Below, piece after piece: positions 1 to 5,927 of a stretch of DNA of 9,849 nt; the first letter of the stretch is position 1; every line of letters begins with the position of its first letter. The notes under the pieces are model-generated. The model did not search any database and was not told the origin of the DNA. It was given only the letters and a program-made list of their open reading frames with translations. The stretch is from Sphingopyxis sp. (GTDB taxonomy: Bacteria; Pseudomonadota; Alphaproteobacteria; Sphingomonadales; Sphingomonadaceae): positions 1 to 9,849 of the forward strand of contig JACEST010000074.1 of NCBI GenBank assembly GCA_013911715.1. The letters run 5' to 3'. A program made the translations under genes and the position numbers.

Positions 1-303
1 CACCTCGAAATTGGCGGCCATAAACACTTTGTCGCCCGCCTCATTGCACTGCGGCGTCAGCTTGGTGATGGCGGCGACGACATCGACCGCGCTGGCATCG
101 CGGCTGGTCGCCGGATCAAACAGGGTCACATCCCCGGTGTGCAGCGGAATGGCCAGCGCTGGGCACAGGCTGCGCGTCTGCGTAATGCCAACCCCCGATG
201 TCAGGTCAATTTCATTGTCTTTGGCGCAAGCCGACAGGACGAGCGCGCCCGCGGTTGCGGCCAACAGGGCGGCGCGGCGGCCAGGCACAAGCAATAGGGT
301 CAC
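1..303 (-). CDS. Putative lipoprotein of unknown function, C-terminus cut by window edge
   Basis: Read on the minus strand, an open frame of 101 codons runs from a GTG at 303 to the window edge. It starts with a hydrophobic signal peptide (about residues 9-25) ending in a lipobox, Leu-Ser-Ala-Cys, with the acceptor Cys at residue 26, so the product should be a membrane-anchored lipoprotein. The mature part has two further cysteines (47 and 86) that could form a disulfide. The start is uncertain: an AAGGA ribosome site lies about 10 bases before the GTG, and an in-frame TTG at 309 is also possible. The gene is divergent from ispH with about 146 bp between them. The sequence resembles a conserved but uncharacterised sphingomonad lipoprotein that I recall; this is from memory and no function is claimed. 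The lipobox is clear; the total length is unknown. Confidence 0.72.
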   Translation of the reverse strand, partial: MTLLLVPGRRAALLAATAGALVLSACAKDNEIDLTSGVGITQTRSLCPALAIPLHTGDVTLFDPATSRDASAVDVVAAITKLTPQCNEAGDKVFMAANFEV

Positions 304-449
304 GAACAAAATTTCCTTTGTGGGGCAGCAACAGGCCACCATGCGCGCCGCTTCTTATCGGTGCGATGAACGGGGCGCAATCTTTCCGCGCCGCTTTTTG
401 CTGTGGTTGACCTTTGCGTGCTTGCTGATGCTCGGCTAAGGGCAGCGGC

Positions 450-1406
450 ATGACCGTCGTTTCCGAACCCATCCACCTCCTGCTCGCCGCGCCGCGCGGC
501 TTTTGTGCCGGCGTCGACCGCGCCATTCGCATCGTCGAGCTGTCGCTCGAACGCTTTGGCCCGCCAGTCTATGTCCGCCACGAAATCGTCCACAACAAAT
601 TTGTCGTCGATTCATTGAAGGCGCAGGGGGCCATTTTCGTCGAAACGCTCGACGACGTACCCGACGGAGTGCCCGTCGTGTTCAGCGCGCATGGCGTGCC
701 AAAGGCGGTCCCGGCCAAGGCCGAGGCACGCGGCATGACCTATTTTGACGCGACCTGCCCGCTGGTTTCGAAAGTGCATCGCCAGGCCGAACGCAATCAT
801 GAGGCTGGGCGGCATATCATCTTTATCGGCCACGCCGGGCACCCCGAGGTTATCGGCACCTTTGGCCAATTGCCCGATGGCGCCATGACATTGGTAGAAA
901 CGGTTGAAGACGTCGCCCGACTGACACCGGCAGACCCGGAAAATCTGTCCTTTTTGACCCAGACAACTTTGTCGGTCGACGACACTGCCGCGATTGTCGA
1001 GGCGCTGCAGGCGCGTTTTCCAGGCATTGTTGCGCCGAAGGGCGAAGATATTTGCTACGCCACGTCGAATCGGCAAGCAGCGGTCAAGGCGATTGCCGAA
1101 CGTTGCGACCTGATGCTGGTAATTGGTGCGCCCAACAGTTCGAACAGCCTGCGCCTCGTCGAAGTCGCCGAGCGCGCTGGGACACCGTCGCGGCTCGTGC
1201 AGCGCGGCAGCGATGTCGAACCGGCGTGGCTGGCCGACATAAGAACGCTCGGTGTCACTGCTGGGGCCAGCGCGCCCGAACTGCTGGTGCGCGAAGTCAT
1301 CGCCGCCGTCGCCGCAGTGCGCCCGGTGCACGAAGAGCAGGTAACGACCGCCGAAGAAGACATGATCTTCAAGCTGCCGCGCGGGCTGGAAGCCACCGCA
1401 GCCTGA
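450..1406 (+). CDS. ispH: 4-hydroxy-3-methylbut-2-enyl diphosphate reductase (IspH/LytB)
   Basis: IspH catalyses the last step of the MEP pathway, reducing HMBPP to IPP and DMAPP in the cytoplasm with an oxygen-sensitive iron-sulfur cluster. The 318-residue length is normal. The three cluster cysteines are visible at residues 19 (RGFCAGVDRA), 103 (FDATCPLV) and 202 (DICYAT). The substrate-site residues known from E. coli IspH are also in place: His48, His81 (SAHGV), His131 and Glu133 (GHPEV), Ser230/Asn232 (NSSNS) and Ser274 (GASAPE). The ATG at 450 puts the first cysteine at the expected distance from the N-terminus. The Shine-Dalgarno is weak (GGGCAG). It is the first gene of an ispH-thrB-rnhA chain and overlaps thrB by one base. 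A TTGACC at 407-412 could be a -35 box, but no good -10 follows, so no promoter is called. Confidence 0.97.
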   Translation: MTVVSEPIHLLLAAPRGFCAGVDRAIRIVELSLERFGPPVYVRHEIVHNKFVVDSLKAQGAIFVETLDDVPDGVPVVFSAHGVPKAVPAKAEARGMTYFDATCPLVSKVHRQAERNHEAGRHIIFIGHAGHPEVIGTFGQLPDGAMTLVETVEDVARLTPADPENLSFLTQTTLSVDDTAAIVEALQARFPGIVAPKGEDICYATSNRQAAVKAIAERCDLMLVIGAPNSSNSLRLVEVAERAGTPSRLVQRGSDVEPAWLADIRTLGVTAGASAPELLVREVIAAVAAVRPVHEEQVTTAEEDMIFKLPRGLEATAA

Positions 1407-2350
1407 TGGCCGTCTATACGCAAGTTTCCGCCGAGCAGCTGACCGCGCTGCTAGCGCGCTACGACCTTGGCGCGCTGGTTTCGGCCAAGGGCATTGCCGA
1501 AGGGGTCGAAAACAGCAATTACATGGTCGATACGGTCCAATGCCGGTTGTTCCTGACGCTTTACGAAAAGCGTGTCGAGGTCGGCGACCTGCCCTTTTTC
1601 TTTGCATTGCTCGATCATCTGGCCGCGCGCGATGTGCCGGTACCACGCACTTACCGCGACCGCGATGGCCGACAATTGCAGGACGTCGCCGGGCGTCCGG
1701 CGTGCCTTATTGAATTTTTACCCGGAGTATCGGTGTCGGCGCCCACCCCTGCGCAGGCGCGCAATGTCGGCATCGCGCTGGGCCAGATGCACGCTGCGCT
1801 CGCGGATTTCGCGCTGGAACGGCCCAATGCGCTCGGGCTCGCAGGCTGGCATAATCTGGCGGCGAAATGCGGCACCGCCGGACTGGACGCGATCCAGCCG
1901 GGGCTGGCCCAGCGCATCGGCGACGAACTGGCCTGGCTCGACCAGCATTGGCCCGCCACCCTGCCGCGCTCGATAGTGCATGGCGATCTGTTCCCTGACA
2001 ATGTGCTGCTGCGCGGCGACAGTGTCAGCGGCCTCATCGATTTTTACTTTGCTGCGACCGAGGTGCGCGCCTGGGATCTGGCCGTCACTCATGCGGCGTG
2101 GAGCTTTTCCAGCGACGGCGGCCACTATCATGCCGCCATCGGCGATGCGCTGATCGCGGGCTATGATGCGGCGTTTGGACGCAGCGATGCCGAAATGGCG
2201 GCCTTCACCGCGTTGGCACGCGGGGCGTGCCTCCGCTTCCTGCTCACGCGCGCTTTCGACTGGGTCAACACCCCGCCGGGCGCGCTCGTCATGCGCAAGG
2301 ACCCGCTCGCCTTCCTGCGGCGACTTGACCATTTTGCTGCCGGGGCATGA
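1406..2350 (+). CDS. thrB: Homoserine kinase, APH-fold type (ThrB)
   Basis: ThrB phosphorylates L-homoserine with ATP to O-phosphohomoserine, the step before threonine synthase. This is the aminoglycoside-phosphotransferase-fold form common in alphaproteobacteria, not the GHMP form of E. coli. The 314 residues are a normal length. Visible are the N-terminal lobe with KGIAEGVENSNY (28-39) and LTLYEKRV (50-57), the catalytic loop VHGDLFPDNV (191-200; catalytic Asp194, metal ligand Asn199) and the metal-binding LIDFYFA (210-216; Asp212). The frame is open far upstream inside ispH, but the ATG at 1406 gives the family-typical N-terminus MAVYTQVS and a TGATG junction with the ispH stop, pointing to coupled translation. 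A generic phosphotransferase such as a choline kinase-like enzyme is less likely given the KGIAEGVENSNY block. Confidence 0.95.
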   Translation: MAVYTQVSAEQLTALLARYDLGALVSAKGIAEGVENSNYMVDTVQCRLFLTLYEKRVEVGDLPFFFALLDHLAARDVPVPRTYRDRDGRQLQDVAGRPACLIEFLPGVSVSAPTPAQARNVGIALGQMHAALADFALERPNALGLAGWHNLAAKCGTAGLDAIQPGLAQRIGDELAWLDQHWPATLPRSIVHGDLFPDNVLLRGDSVSGLIDFYFAATEVRAWDLAVTHAAWSFSSDGGHYHAAIGDALIAGYDAAFGRSDAEMAAFTALARGACLRFLLTRAFDWVNTPPGALVMRKDPLAFLRRLDHFAAGA

Positions 2351-2811
2351 CGCAGCGCGGTGAAAAGCGAGCGGTGGTGATCGCCACCGATGGCGCGTGC
2401 AAGGGCAATCCGGGGCCCGGCGGCTGGGGAGCGGTGCTGCGCTGGGGCGATGTGGTGCGCACTTTGGCGGGGCATGAAGCCGACACCACGAACAACCGGA
2501 TGGAGTTGATGGCGGCGATCGAGGCGCTCGCTGCGCTCAAACGGCCCTGCGCCATCACCCTGTCGACCGACAGCGTCTATGTCCGCGACGGCATCACCAA
2601 ATGGATCCACGGCTGGCAGCGCAATGGCTGGAAAACCGCCGCCAAAAAGCCGGTCGCCAACGCCGATTTATGGCAGCGCCTGGCAAGCGAGGCCGCGCGC
2701 CACACCATCGACTGGCGCTGGGTCAAAGGCCATTCGGGCGTGCCCGACAATGAATGGGCGGATCAATTGGCCAGTGACGCTGCGCTCGGCAAGCTGCCCG
2801 CCGCCGATTGA
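2347..2811 (+). CDS. rnhA: Ribonuclease HI
   Basis: RNase HI cuts the RNA strand of RNA-DNA hybrids, removing R-loops and helping clear Okazaki primers. At 154 residues it matches the E. coli enzyme. The DEDD catalytic set is complete: Asp15 (ATDGACKGNPGPGGWG), Glu53 (NNRMELMAA), Asp75 (LSTDSVYV) and Asp139 (NEWADQLA). The catalytic-loop His129 (KGHSG) and the basic protrusion around WKTAAKKPV (95-103) are also present. The start overlaps the thrB stop in an ATGA junction, so it is the third gene of the operon and probably translationally coupled. The stop codon lies in the loop of a GC-rich inverted repeat (2796-2822) facing the convergent minus-strand gene. Confidence 0.97.
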   Translation: MTQRGEKRAVVIATDGACKGNPGPGGWGAVLRWGDVVRTLAGHEADTTNNRMELMAAIEALAALKRPCAITLSTDSVYVRDGITKWIHGWQRNGWKTAAKKPVANADLWQRLASEAARHTIDWRWVKGHSGVPDNEWADQLASDAALGKLPAAD

Positions 2812-2822
2812 CGGCGACGGGC
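2796..2822. terminator. Possible bidirectional terminator hairpin between convergent genes
   Basis: Two 11-base arms (2796-2806 and 2812-2822) pair with one mismatch and leave the loop ATTGA, which contains the rnhA stop codon. The stem is almost all G and C. It sits exactly at the 20-bp junction where rnhA meets the convergent DUF1508 gene, where a terminator for both directions is expected. No U-run follows on either strand, so it is not a textbook intrinsic terminator. It could instead be a mRNA 3'-end stabiliser, or chance in GC-rich DNA. Confidence 0.4.
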
Positions 2823-2831
2823 CGCACGCGA

Positions 2832-3008
2832 TCATTCGGCCTCGCGGGTTTCCGCTTCAGGGCCGTTTTTCTTGATCGATTCGATGGCATTTTTGGCCGA
2901 AGCCTTGCTCGCATAGCCCTCGGTCCAGAACATCGTTTCGCTGTTATATTTGAAATAGGCGACATATTCGCCCTTCTTGTTCTGCTTGATCTCGAAATAA
3001 TGTGCCAT
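2832..3008 (-). CDS. DUF1508/YegP-like small protein
   Basis: A complete 58-codon gene begins at an ATG at 3008 on the minus strand, with a strong AGGAGAGG ribosome site (3013-3020) seven bases upstream. It encodes a single repeat of the DUF1508/YegP (UPF0339) fold: N-terminal strand HYFEIKQNKKGEYVAYFKYN, then the family-typical EGYASKASAKNAIESIKKN (30-48), and a charged tail. E. coli YegP has two such repeats; single-repeat forms are common. The molecular function of the family is not established. It follows the oxidase gene on the same strand after 70 bp, so it may be co-transcribed or have its own promoter, and it converges with rnhA. It has no signal peptide or membrane segment, so it should be cytoplasmic. 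Confidence 0.88.
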   Translation of the reverse strand: MAHYFEIKQNKKGEYVAYFKYNSETMFWTEGYASKASAKNAIESIKKNGPEAETREAE

Positions 3009-3078
3009 CTTGCCTCTCCTGCGGCGGGAAACCGGTCGCAGACTGACATCGCAGTAGCGACTGGTAAAGGCTTAAAAT

Positions 3079-4206
3079 TCAGCCAAATCTTGCCGGGCTG
3101 AAAACATTGGCATCGATTGCGATATAGTCCGGATCAATAGGCGCGCCAAGCGCTGCGGCGCACAGTGCCGCGATGGCTGGCGCGGTCTGGATGCCAAATC
3201 CGCCCTGCCCCGCGCACCAGATGAACTGGTCGTTGGCTGGATCTGTGCCAAACACCGGCAAGCGGTCGGGTGCAAAACTGCGCAGCCCTGCCCATTTGCG
3301 CTCCACCGCTGCAATCGGCCAATCGACGACATGTTCGAACCGGTCGATGGCGATGGCGACGTCCAGCTCTTCGGGTGCGACGTCGCCCGCCGGCACGGGG
3401 GTCTCGTCGTGCGGGCTCAGCCAGACGCGCCCCTCGCCCTCGCCCTTGAAATAAAACTCACCGCCGACATGAATGGTCAGCGGCAAATGCGCCGGCGTAG
3501 CGATGCCCAGGCGCAGCTGGACGATCGTGCGCTGATAGGGCTGGATGCCGATGGGCCGCATCCCGCTGCCCTCGGCAATGGCATCGGCCCATCCGCCGCC
3601 CGCATTGACCAGCGTGTGGACGCGCAGCGGCCCTGCCGTGGTTTCGACATCCCAGCCACCGCCGCGCCAGACTGCGCGCTCAAAGGAATTGCGCAAATGC
3701 AGGTCGGCGCCGCGCCGTTTGGCCTTGCGCAAATATGCCGCATGCAGGCCCGCAACGTCGATATCGCCGCATTCGGGCTCGATTGCGCCGTGCACCCATG
3801 CCGACCGCAGGCCAGGCACATGCGCGGCGATGCCTTGATGGTCGAGCGCGCGGACATCGACGCCCTGCGCCGAAAAGGTCGCTACAAAATTGTCCACCGC
3901 CGCCTTTTCATCAGCCCGACCGATGGTCAGGGCGGCGCGCGGACTGAGAAAACTGGTTTCGTTGAATGCGGGATCAGGATGCGCGATGACGGGCTTGCCC
4001 GCTATTGTCAGCGGCTGGACCAGAGGTCCGCCATAGGTTTCATGCCACAGCGCCGCCGAGCGCCCGGTCGAATGGCGCGCCGGGTTATCCTCGGCCTCAA
4101 TGATTCGCACATCGCGGTGACCGGCCAGTTCGGCGGCCAGGCTGGCCCCCGCGATACCGGCACCGACCACCAAAACATCGCAATCGAATCCTGTTTTCGC
4201 ATTCAT
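3079..4206 (-). CDS. FAD-dependent D-amino-acid oxidase-family enzyme, D-arginine dehydrogenase (DauA)-like
   Basis: This 375-residue flavoenzyme belongs to the DAO family (PF01266), which oxidises amines or D-amino acids to imino acids using FAD. The N-terminal dinucleotide fold shows VLVVGAGIAGAS (11-22) with an acidic residue closing the second strand (Glu37), followed by HSTGRSAA (45-52), a flavin-contact block. The C-terminal flavin block is AGQGGFGIQTAP (332-343). Overall pattern and length match Pseudomonas D-arginine dehydrogenase as I remember it: its Tyr53, Arg222, Tyr249 and Arg305 appear as Tyr58, Arg226, Tyr252 and Arg309. Its His48 is replaced by Leu53, so substrate preference may differ. 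The ATG at 4206 is preferred because the Rossmann motif then begins at residue 11; an in-frame TTG at 4245 adds only an unconvincing extension. Neither start has a good Shine-Dalgarno. It is divergent from the Tad cluster and not obviously linked to it in function. Confidence 0.85.
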   Translation of the reverse strand: MNAKTGFDCDVLVVGAGIAGASLAAELAGHRDVRIIEAEDNPARHSTGRSAALWHETYGGPLVQPLTIAGKPVIAHPDPAFNETSFLSPRAALTIGRADEKAAVDNFVATFSAQGVDVRALDHQGIAAHVPGLRSAWVHGAIEPECGDIDVAGLHAAYLRKAKRRGADLHLRNSFERAVWRGGGWDVETTAGPLRVHTLVNAGGGWADAIAEGSGMRPIGIQPYQRTIVQLRLGIATPAHLPLTIHVGGEFYFKGEGEGRVWLSPHDETPVPAGDVAPEELDVAIAIDRFEHVVDWPIAAVERKWAGLRSFAPDRLPVFGTDPANDQFIWCAGQGGFGIQTAPAIAALCAAALGAPIDPDYIAIDANVFSPARFG

Positions 4207-4280
4207 GACCCGGCGGGCTATGCCGATTGTGGCGAAGGACGGCAACCACGCAAGAGCGCGCCAGAAAATCGGCCCGGCCC

Positions 4281-4309
4281 AACATGGTTACCATTTGGTA
4301 AGCCATGTT
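4281..4309. promoter_or_regulatory. Inverted repeat over the cpaA start: operator or mRNA hairpin
   Basis: The left arm AACATGGTTACCA (4281-4293) and right arm TGGTAAGCCATGTT (4296-4309) are complementary at all 13 positions except for one extra base in the right arm, with a 2-base spacer. The core TTACCATTTGGTAA is a perfect inverted repeat around two bases. It lies in the gap between the divergent oxidase and cpaA genes and covers the first possible cpaA ATG (4305). It could be a binding site for a dimeric regulator or, if transcribed, a 12-bp bulged stem with an ATTT loop that hides the start codon. The inverted repeat is directly visible; the role is inferred. Confidence 0.5.
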
Positions 4310-4814
4310 CGTTAGGCCCATGGCCATGACGTTTACCACTTTTCCCCTGATGCTGGTCGCGGCGCTCGCGCTGATGATGCTGGCGGCGGCAATCAGCGAT
4401 TTGCGCAGCCGGACCATCGGCAACGGTCTCAACGCGGCGATGGCCGTGCTGGCTATCCCCTATTGGTTCGCCATTGGACTGTCGCCGTGGCCCGAAATGG
4501 CCCTGCAATTCGGCTATGCCCTGCTGGTATTTGCTGTTTTCGTAGGTCTTTTCATGGTCGGCGGGATGGGCGGCGGCGACGTCAAAATGATTGGCGCGGT
4601 CGCGCTGTGGGTCCCGCCATCGCTGTTGCTGCCGATGCTGATGGTGATGGCCATCGGCGGCGGTGTGCTGAGCGCTGCGATGCTCGTCCACAAATATTGG
4701 ACCAAGAAGGCCGCACCACCAGAGGTTCCTTACGGCGTCGCAATCGCCGCCGCAGGCCTTTGGATGCTTCACCAACAATATCTTAACCAGTTTACGTTTA
4801 ATCCGTCCGCATGA
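4305..4814 (+). CDS. cpaA: Prepilin peptidase, Tad type (CpaA/TadV)
   Basis: CpaA is an inner-membrane aspartic protease of the A24 family that removes the leader from Flp-type prepilins and pseudopilins. The protein is 169 residues and mostly hydrophobic, with about five or six membrane segments, the usual size of minimal Tad peptidases that lack the methylase domain. The two catalytic aspartates are visible: Asp32 in AISDLRSRTIGN (29-40) and Asp92 in the GxGD motif MGGGDVKM (88-95). The C-terminal VPYGVAIAAAG (141-151) is typical. Three ATGs are possible (4305, 4320, 4326) and none has a strong ribosome site; 4305 is inside an inverted repeat. It opens the Tad cluster, 50 bp before cpaB. 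No pilin gene precedes it in the window. Confidence 0.93.
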   Translation: MFVRPMAMTFTTFPLMLVAALALMMLAAAISDLRSRTIGNGLNAAMAVLAIPYWFAIGLSPWPEMALQFGYALLVFAVFVGLFMVGGMGGGDVKMIGAVALWVPPSLLLPMLMVMAIGGGVLSAAMLVHKYWTKKAAPPEVPYGVAIAAAGLWMLHQQYLNQFTFNPSA

Positions 4815-4864
4815 GGGCAAATGCCATCATCCCATAGGGTTGGTGCAGGAGGCGAAAGATCGTC

Positions 4865-5926
4865 ATGGATACGCGAAAGATAATGTTGATCGTCGGGGCT
4901 TTGATTGTCGCAATTGGTGCGGCATTCGGCGTCAACCAGATGATGCGCGGGGCGTCGGCTCCGCCAGTCCAGGCTGCGGCCGCACCAAAGCCGACAGGAC
5001 CATCGATTCTGGTCGCCACCCGGCAACTGCCCGTGGGCACGATCATCGGCCCCGACGCCTTTCGCTTTCAGGCCTGGCCCGAAGAGCTGGTCGAGACCAA
5101 TTATTTCGTCAAGGAAAAGACCGACGTGAACACGCTGGTCGGCACCGTTGTGCGCCATGCAGTCACGGCTGGCCAGCCGGTCACCCAGGGGTCACTGGTC
5201 CATCCCGACGACCGTGGTTTCCTCGCTGCGGCACTTGGTGCAGGCATGCGCGCCGTCACGGTTCGCGTATCCGCCGAACAGGGCGTCGCCGGCTTTGTCT
5301 TCCCTGGCGACCGCGTCGACCTGATCTTGACGCAGGAAATTCGCGTCAAGGAAGGTTCATCCTATCCCGACGAACAGCTCCATACCGCCGAAACGATCGT
5401 TCAGAACATCCGCGTGCTGGCCACCGACCAACGGTTCGAAGCCGAGGATGACGAGGGCAAGACGCCCGTCCGCACCTTTGGCACCGTGACGCTTGAAGCC
5501 ACGCCCGACATTGCACAGAAAATTGCAGTGGCGCAGGGCATGGGCAAGCTGTCGCTGTCGCTGCGTCCGATTTCCGAAAGCGCTGGCGGCCTGGATGCAG
5601 CGATTGCATCGGGTGCCATTAATGTTCCCACCAGCGGCAAGGCCGGTGACGAGCGCCGCATGATCGCGGCTGCCAGCAGCCGCCCCGTGTCGAGCAAGGC
5701 CAATTCGGTCAGCGGCGGCGACGTGTCGCGCTATTGGATCCCGGTGTCGGGCCGCCCGCGCGCCAGCGCTGCACCCAGCGGCGGCCGTCGTACCGAATTT
5801 TCGGGGAATCCTTATCCCTCAGGCATTCCCGGTGTCGGCTCCGCTGGTGCCGCTGCCCCCCGCGGCCCCACCGTTCGCGTCGTGCGAGGTGACCAGGTCA
5901 AAGAAGAGATGGTTGGAGGCTATTAA
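4865..5926 (+). CDS. cpaB: Flp pilus assembly protein CpaB (RcpC family)
   Basis: CpaB/RcpC is a periplasmic, membrane-anchored part of the Tad machine that works with the secretin. The 353 residues begin with one membrane segment (about 6-23), then a short Ala/Pro-rich linker, then a SAF-type domain: ILVATRQLPVGTIIGPD (48-64) and the second half around residues 92-112. The RcpC core follows (about 127-240), including AVTVRVSAEQGVAGFVFPGD (130-149). From about 255 to 335 the chain is rich in Ser, Gly, Ala and Pro and probably disordered; it ends with a conserved-looking VRVVRGDQV (337-345). AGGAGG at 4847-4852 is a good ribosome site, though 12 bases from the ATG is long. The stop is one base before cpaC. 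Confidence 0.93.
   Translation: MDTRKIMLIVGALIVAIGAAFGVNQMMRGASAPPVQAAAAPKPTGPSILVATRQLPVGTIIGPDAFRFQAWPEELVETNYFVKEKTDVNTLVGTVVRHAVTAGQPVTQGSLVHPDDRGFLAAALGAGMRAVTVRVSAEQGVAGFVFPGDRVDLILTQEIRVKEGSSYPDEQLHTAETIVQNIRVLATDQRFEAEDDEGKTPVRTFGTVTLEATPDIAQKIAVAQGMGKLSLSLRPISESAGGLDAAIASGAINVPTSGKAGDERRMIAAASSRPVSSKANSVSGGDVSRYWIPVSGRPRASAAPSGGRRTEFSGNPYPSGIPGVGSAGAAAPRGPTVRVVRGDQVKEEMVGGY
5915..5919 (+). promoter_or_regulatory. Ribosome binding site deciding the cpaC start
   Basis: GGAGG lies eight bases before the ATG at 5928, inside the end of cpaB. The cpaC frame is open back to 5832, but only the 5928 start has this site and gives a clean signal peptide. Confidence 0.8.
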
Positions 5927-5927
5927 G

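Noticed and set aside
11..439. 142-codon plus-strand open frame at the left edge
   Set aside because: The minus strand of the same stretch holds a convincing signal peptide and lipobox, while this frame looks like its complement and ends in the ispH upstream region.
407..440. Possible ispH promoter with TTGACC as -35 box
   Set aside because: No acceptable -10 hexamer lies 16-18 bases downstream; the nearest AT-containing match is too far and close to the start codon.
1052..1405. Upstream extension of the thrB frame inside ispH
   Set aside because: The extension is Arg-rich shadow of ispH; homoserine kinases start at the MAVYTQVS position given by the ATG at 1406.
612..1646. 344-codon minus-strand open frame opposite ispH and thrB
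   Set aside because: Both genes on the other strand have complete catalytic motifs. The minus-strand translation is rich in Arg, Gly and His with no domain, as expected for a shadow frame in GC-rich DNA.
3070..3086. Small GGCT...AGCC inverted repeat after the oxidase gene as a terminator
   Set aside because: Only four outer base pairs form and the inner bases mismatch, so a terminator is not supported.
3331..4329. 332-codon plus-strand open frame opposite the FAD oxidase
   Set aside because: The minus-strand frame carries the clear FAD-binding and DAO-family motifs; the plus frame shows no domain and runs into the cpaA start.
5832..5927. Upstream extension of the cpaC frame inside cpaB
   Set aside because: It would place 32 residues before the signal peptide; the GGAGG site and signal peptide point to 5928.
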